This document shows, piece after piece, positions 16,383-20,235 of a stretch of DNA of 20,235 nt. The translations under genes were made by a program, and so were the position numbers. The stretch's first letter is position 1, and each line of letters opens with the position of its first letter. Below the pieces are notes generated by a model. It was not told the DNA's origin. It did not search any database and was given only the letters and a program-made list of their open reading frames with translations. This DNA is from JAXDLW01 sp046262515 (GTDB taxonomy: Bacteria > Chloroflexota > Dormibacteria > DASZGP01): the NCBI GenBank assembly GCA_046262515.1, contig JBHEMP010000017.1, positions 1 through 20,235 on the forward strand, given 5' to 3'.

Positions 16383-16961
16383 CTGCCGCGCGACTTCTAT
16401 GCGCGGCCCACGCCGCTGGTGGCGCAGGAGTTGCTGGGCAAGGTGCTCGCGGTGCGCCAGGGCCGCGGCTGGGTTGGAGGCACGATCATCGAGACCGAGG
16501 CGTACCTGGCGGTTGAAGATGACGCCAGTCATTCCCGACGCGGGCCGACGCCTCGATCGGCCATCATGTTCGGGCCCCCGGGCGTGGCCTATGTGTATTT
16601 CATCTACGGGATGTATCACTGCCTGAACGCCGTGACCGAGGCCGAGGGGCAGGGTGCCGCGGTGCTGGTGCGGGCCCTTTCAGCCGATGTGCCCGCCTCC
16701 GGTGGAGTCATCTCCGTCGGCGTCGCGTCGGATCGCCTGGGCGGGCCGGGCCTGCTGTGCCGCGCCCTGGGCATAGACCTGCGCCTGAACGGCCACGATC
16801 TCGTCAGCGGGGATCGGGTGCGCGTGTGCGCGGGCCACGAGGTCAACCCCGACGATGTCCGCCGCGGCCCACGGGTGGGCATTCGGCGCGCCCGCGACCT
16901 GCAGCTCAGGTTCCGGCTGACGCCCTCAAAACAGGAGGAGTGTCCAGGCCCGCGATCTTGA
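16383..16961 (+). CDS. mpg: 3-methyladenine DNA glycosylase, AAG/MPG family (start codon unresolved)
   Basis: This enzyme excises alkylated purines such as 3-methyladenine in base-excision repair. The sequence shows TIIETEAYLAVEDDASHS, with the catalytic Glu (codon 16497-16499) plus the Tyr and His that line the pocket. It also has the wall segment IMFGPPGVAYVYFIYGMYHCLN, VLVRALSA, GGPGLLCRALGID and the terminal RRGPRVGIRRARD. The conserved N-terminal LPRDFYARPTPLVAQELLGK begins at 16383, upstream of the first canonical start (GTG 16419). The open frame back to 16296 has no ATG, GTG or TTG. I therefore annotate from CTG 16383 (192 residues); GTG 16419 would remove 12 conserved-looking residues. 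The 3' end overlaps the convergent penicillin-binding protein by 56 nt. It lies 25 nt after the CvpA-like gene. Confidence 0.86.
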   Translation: MPRDFYARPTPLVAQELLGKVLAVRQGRGWVGGTIIETEAYLAVEDDASHSRRGPTPRSAIMFGPPGVAYVYFIYGMYHCLNAVTEAEGQGAAVLVRALSADVPASGGVISVGVASDRLGGPGLLCRALGIDLRLNGHDLVSGDRVRVCAGHEVNPDDVRRGPRVGIRRARDLQLRFRLTPSKQEECPGPRS

Positions 16962-19053
16962 GGTCGCCACCGCCGCAGTTGAGCTGCTTCGGCGCCTGGT
17001 TCTGCGGCAGGGGATTGCCCAGGTGATCCGTGGGCGGCGGGCAAGTGCTGGCACCACCGGCAATGTCCGGCGGGCGGGCGAAGGTGGGGATCGGCCGGTT
17101 CGCGTAGTACACAGGCAGGAAGTCCCGGAACATGTAGACCGACGTGGTGACGCCGAACAGCCCGGGGAGGGGATAGCGGCCGATCGGCCGGCCGTCTTTG
17201 GCATGGCCCGTGTGCGCCATCCAGGTCCCGACGACCAGGTCGGGGGTGTAGCCCATATACCAGAGGTCGGCGCTGTCGTCGGTCGTCCCGGACTTGCCGG
17301 CGGCCGGGCCGACCAGGTTTATCTGCCACTGTCGCGCGTAGCCCAGGAGGATGTCGTTGAGAACATAGGCAGGCTGCGGCGCGATCACCCGGCGCCCACT
17401 GTTCTCTTTGGCTTTGAAGATGACCTTGCCGGTGGCGTCCTCAACCTTGAGGATGGGGGAGGGGGGATGATAGATGCCTTCGGTGGCGAAGACCCCATAG
17501 CCCGCGGCATGCTCCAGCATTCGGACTTCGCTGGAGCCGATGGCGGTTCCCAGTTCGGGCTTGAGGGGGGTGCTGATCCCGAGCGTCTTCGCCGTCTGCA
17601 GGACGCGTTGGAAGCCGAGGTTCTGCATCAGCAGTATGGGTGGGATATTGCGGGACTCGACGAGGGCCCGGCGAAGCGGAATGATTCCCTCGCTGCGGTT
17701 GTCGAAGTCGTGGAAGACCGTCCCGCCGTAGTTTCCCTGGCGGTCCTCGATCATCGAGGTCGGGTTGTACCCGTTGGAGAGGGCGGTGAGGTACACGTAC
17801 GGCTTGAATGATGAGCCGGGCTGCCGTCCCACGTACCCGGGCTGGCCGCCGCCGTCGATGTTGTCGAACTGACCGTCGATCTCGTCGTTGTTGAAGTCGG
17901 CGCTGCCGACGTAGGCCATGATCTCGCCGTTGGTGGGGTTCATGGCCACCAGCGCGCCGTTGTTTACCCCCTGGCTGCCGAAGCGCCCCACCTCGTTGCG
18001 GACGATGGCTTCTGACTTGAGCTGGAGACCGAAGTCGAGCGAGGTGGTCACCTTGAGGCCACCACCGTCCACCAGGGGGCCGGCATAGGGCTGCTTGCGG
18101 AGGTAGTCCAGGACGTACTGGACGAAGTGGGGAGCATTGTAGGCCGTGTCGGGCTTGGTCACGTGGAATTGGACCGGCGCGGCCTCGGTGGCCCCGAGCT
18201 CCACAGCGGTGATGCTGCCGTTGTCCGCCATGGCCTTCAGGACGGTTCGCTGCCGCTGGCGGGCCTTCTCAAGGCCCACGGTCGTGAGCGGGTCGTACTT
18301 GCTGGGCGCGGCAGGGATGCCGGCGAGCATGCTTGCCTCGCTGAGGTTGAGCTCGGCGGCGTGTTTGCCGAAGTAGAACTGGCTGGCAGCCTCGATGCCA
18401 TACGACTCGTGCCCGTAGAAGATCTCGTTGAGGTAGGCCTCGAGGATGTCGTGCTTGCTGAAGCGGTTCTCGATGTCCTGCGAGAGAAGGGCTTCTTTGA
18501 TCTTGCGGTCCAGTGTCTGCTCGCCGTTCAGGTACTTGCGTTTGACCAACTGCTGGGTGATGGTACTTGCGCCCTGCTGGACCCCCGTGTGCGTGAGGTC
18601 GGCGTATCCCGCCCCCACGAGGCGCTGCAGGTCGACGCCATGGTGCTGGAAGAAGTTCTTGTCCTCGAGGTCGATGGTGGCCTTGATCAAGAGGGGATTC
18701 ACCTTCTCCAGCGGGATGACGGTGCGGATCTCCGCGCCGTGGCGCAGGTAGAGCAGGGTCCCGTTACGGTCCAGGATCTGCGTCGCCTGCGACAGGTTCT
18801 GGGGGTTGAGCGTGCCAGGGTCGGGCAGATCCGAGGCGTAGTAGTCGTAGCGGTCCAGCCCCGTCACGGCGGTGGTGACCCCGAAGAGGGCGATCACCGC
18901 GAGAAGAACGGTGGCGATCTTGCGCTTGGTCCTCCGGCGCCGAGCTCGGGCCCGCAGGATGATTTCCAGCCGGCGGCGTCGCTCGGCGTAGCTGAGGCCG
19001 CGATTGATCGTCCGCCGGGAGGACGCGGAGGCGCGGGGGAGACTGGGGGCCAC
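16906..19053 (-). CDS. Class A (bifunctional) penicillin-binding protein, PBP1a type
   Basis: This protein polymerises and cross-links peptidoglycan at the outer face of the membrane. Of 715 residues, 1-44 are a very basic cytoplasmic tail, and about 45-66 are a single membrane anchor (KIATVLLAVIALFGVTTAV). The GT51 transglycosylase spans about 95-270 with catalytic Glu130 (DLEDKNFFQHHGVD) and QGASTITQQLVK. The transpeptidase spans about 365-640 with Ser414-Ser-Phe-Lys417 (active site), Ser467-Arg-Asn469 and Lys587-Ser-Gly-Thr. The C-terminus after about 640 is a Pro/Gly/Cys-bearing linker. The GTG start at 19053-19051 directly follows a -10-like box. The gene is divergent from tyrS and its tail overlaps mpg by 56 nt, leaving no room for a separate terminator. 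Confidence 0.95.
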   Translation of the reverse strand: MAPSLPRASASSRRTINRGLSYAERRRRLEIILRARARRRRTKRKIATVLLAVIALFGVTTAVTGLDRYDYYASDLPDPGTLNPQNLSQATQILDRNGTLLYLRHGAEIRTVIPLEKVNPLLIKATIDLEDKNFFQHHGVDLQRLVGAGYADLTHTGVQQGASTITQQLVKRKYLNGEQTLDRKIKEALLSQDIENRFSKHDILEAYLNEIFYGHESYGIEAASQFYFGKHAAELNLSEASMLAGIPAAPSKYDPLTTVGLEKARQRQRTVLKAMADNGSITAVELGATEAAPVQFHVTKPDTAYNAPHFVQYVLDYLRKQPYAGPLVDGGGLKVTTSLDFGLQLKSEAIVRNEVGRFGSQGVNNGALVAMNPTNGEIMAYVGSADFNNDEIDGQFDNIDGGGQPGYVGRQPGSSFKPYVYLTALSNGYNPTSMIEDRQGNYGGTVFHDFDNRSEGIIPLRRALVESRNIPPILLMQNLGFQRVLQTAKTLGISTPLKPELGTAIGSSEVRMLEHAAGYGVFATEGIYHPPSPILKVEDATGKVIFKAKENSGRRVIAPQPAYVLNDILLGYARQWQINLVGPAAGKSGTTDDSADLWYMGYTPDLVVGTWMAHTGHAKDGRPIGRYPLPGLFGVTTSVYMFRDFLPVYYANRPIPTFARPPDIAGGASTCPPPTDHLGNPLPQNQAPKQLNCGGGDLKIAGLDTPPVLRASAGT

Positions 19054-19059
19054 GGACCG

Positions 19060-19065
19060 ACCTTA
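19060..19065 (-). promoter_or_regulatory. Putative -10 box for a leaderless PBP transcript
   Basis: On the minus strand TAAGGT (19065 down to 19060) matches TANNNT and is followed by 6 nt and then GTG. Standard spacing places the first transcribed base exactly on the G of the start codon. The AAGG within it could instead be a weak Shine-Dalgarno site 8 nt from GTG, so the call is uncertain. Confidence 0.35.
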
Positions 19066-19097
19066 CCAACGCGGGCGCGGCGCTCCCTCCTTGCTCC

Positions 19098-19103
19098 TAG
19101 TAT
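19098..19103 (+). promoter_or_regulatory. Putative -10 box for a leaderless tyrS transcript
   Basis: TAGTAT (19098-19103) is followed by 8 nt and the tyrS ATG, the same geometry as TAGAAT-N8-ATG at thrS. The expected transcription start is about 19110. No Shine-Dalgarno motif lies in the 8 nt before ATG, and no clear -35 box is seen in the 58-bp divergent gap. Confidence 0.45.
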
Positions 19104-19111
19104 TTCCACGC

Positions 19112-20235
19112 ATGGCTGACCTTGAGATCGCGCTGAGGGGCGCGGTGGACGTCCAGCTCCAACCGCACCTGACGGCCGCGCTGGCCTCCGGTCGCCAGCT
19201 ACGGGTGAAGTTGGGCATCGACCCCTCGTCGCCGGACATCCACCTCGGCCATACGGTGGTCCTCGGCAAGCTGCGGGACTTCCAGGACCTCGGCCACCAG
19301 GCGGTGCTGATCATCGGCGACTTCACCGCCCGCATCGGCGACCCCAGCGGGCGTTCCCGCACGCGCAAACCGCTGACCGCGGAAGAAGTTGAGGCCAACG
19401 CCGAGACCTACCTCGCGCAGGCCTTCAAGATCCTCGTCCGCGAGAAGACCGAGGTGCGCAGGCAGTCTGAATGGTTTGGGGGCATGGACGTCGCCGCGCT
19501 GATCGCCGCCACCGGCCCCGTCACCGTTGCCCAGCTGCTGCAGCGGGACGACTTCAAGAAGCGGATGGCGGAGGGTGCCTCGATCGGCGTCCCGGAATTC
19601 CTCTACAGCGTCCTGCAGGCATATGACTCGGTGGTTGTGCGATCGGACATCGAGCTTGGCGGCACCGACCAGCTGTTCAACCTGCTGTTCGCCCGGGATC
19701 TGCAGCGAGAGCACGGGATGGACCCCCAGGACATCCTCACAATGCCCCTCCTTGAAGGCCTGGACGGTGTCCAGAAAATGTCGAAGTCACTGGCCAACTA
19801 CGTCGGCGTTTCCGAGGAGCCGGGCGAAATGTTCGGCAAGGTCATGTCTGTCCCTGATGAGTTGATTACGCGCTACATGCGGCTCGCGGCAGGCATCCCC
19901 GAGGAGCAGGTGATGGTCCATGAAGAGGACATGCAGGGTGGTTCGAACCCGCGCGATGCCAAGCTGGCGCTGGCGCGGGCGATAGTTGCCCGTTTTCATT
20001 CAGACGATGACGCCACGATGGCGGAGGAGGCATTCAAATCGCAGTTCAAGAAAGGGCAGGCACCCACCGAGATGCCTGAGTTCGCCGCATCGAGCTTCGA
20101 GAATCCCGGCAGCGTGGCGGCCGCGCTCGCCCACACCGGCCTTGCCAAGAGCCTCTCCGACGCCCGCCGCCTGATCAGCCAGGGGGGAGTGAAGGTGGAC
20201 GGCCGGCCGATCACCGACGTCAACTACCGGTTTGA
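19112..20235 (+). CDS. tyrS: Tyrosyl-tRNA synthetase (3' end cut off by window)
   Basis: This class I synthetase charges tRNA-Tyr. The frame is open from ATG 19112 to the window edge (374 complete codons), so only the last part, probably some tens of residues, is missing. The ATP-binding HIGH motif is HLGH (44-47) in KLGIDPSSPDIHLGHTVVLG, and the second signature is KMSKS (222-226) in VQKMSKSLANYVG. LGGTDQLFNLLFARDLQ contributes to tyrosine and ATP binding. The C-terminal S4-like RNA-binding domain begins around LAKSLSDARRLISQGGVKVDG. HLGH with KMSKS and the GDFTARIGDPSGRS segment place it with the TyrZ-like TyrRS subgroup rather than the E. coli KFGKT type. It is divergent from the penicillin-binding protein. 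Confidence 0.95.
   Translation, partial: MADLEIALRGAVDVQLQPHLTAALASGRQLRVKLGIDPSSPDIHLGHTVVLGKLRDFQDLGHQAVLIIGDFTARIGDPSGRSRTRKPLTAEEVEANAETYLAQAFKILVREKTEVRRQSEWFGGMDVAALIAATGPVTVAQLLQRDDFKKRMAEGASIGVPEFLYSVLQAYDSVVVRSDIELGGTDQLFNLLFARDLQREHGMDPQDILTMPLLEGLDGVQKMSKSLANYVGVSEEPGEMFGKVMSVPDELITRYMRLAAGIPEEQVMVHEEDMQGGSNPRDAKLALARAIVARFHSDDDATMAEEAFKSQFKKGQAPTEMPEFAASSFENPGSVAAALAHTGLAKSLSDARRLISQGGVKVDGRPITDVNYRF

Noticed and set aside
18127..19119. 330-codon plus-strand frame opposite the penicillin-binding protein
   Set aside because: Shadow of the PBP gene; the product is repetitive Val/Glu/Leu/Asp without motifs, and its end runs into the tyrS start.

Overview
This is a chromosomal window from a high-GC bacterium (estimated mid-60s percent GC by eye). 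It carries housekeeping and storage-carbohydrate genes. No phage, insertion sequence, CRISPR array, tRNA or rRNA gene is visible. The gene content fits a high-GC, Gram-positive-like or Chloroflexota/Dormibacterota/Actinomycetota-type soil bacterium. The pointers are a full GlgE trehalose-to-glucan pathway, a threonyl-tRNA synthetase without the N-terminal TGS domain, a KMSKS-type TyrRS, and promoter boxes placed for leaderless mRNAs. I cannot place the phylum from sequence alone; Candidatus Dormibacterota is a low-confidence guess.

Region 1 (1-6678) is a run of four overlapping genes: glgE (5' end outside the window), treS, mak and glgB. TreS makes maltose from trehalose, Mak makes maltose 1-phosphate, GlgE adds maltosyl units to an alpha-1,4-glucan, and GlgB branches it. 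Region 2 (6689-8641) is a GMC-family flavin oxidoreductase with an extra N-terminal domain. It starts 10 nt after glgB with its own strong Shine-Dalgarno site.

Region 3 (8642-16961) is a translation block. After a weak terminator-like hairpin and a good sigma-70-type promoter comes an unrecognised small Cys-rich (zinc-finger-like) gene. Then follow thrS, infC, rpmI, rplT, pheS, pheT, a CvpA-like membrane protein and a 3-methyladenine DNA glycosylase. thrS probably has its own leaderless promoter. infC has an extended -10 promoter, a leader of about 170 nt with several hairpins, an intrinsic terminator inside the leader and a competing anti-terminator pairing. Its start codon appears to be ATC rather than ATG/GTG/TTG. 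Together this looks like ribosomal-protein/IF3 autoregulation.

Region 4 (16906-20235) is a class A penicillin-binding protein on the minus strand, overlapping the glycosylase tail to tail, and divergent from tyrS, whose 3' end runs off the window. The 58-bp divergent gap holds a -10-like box on each strand at a distance that predicts leaderless transcripts.

The window is mostly ordinary. The features most worth following up are the infC leader and its ATC start, the absence of ATG/GTG/TTG starts for pheS and the glycosylase, the repeated TAGWAT-N8-ATG arrangement in front of thrS and tyrS, and the small Cys-rich gene. I saw no evidence for a new defence or mobile system.
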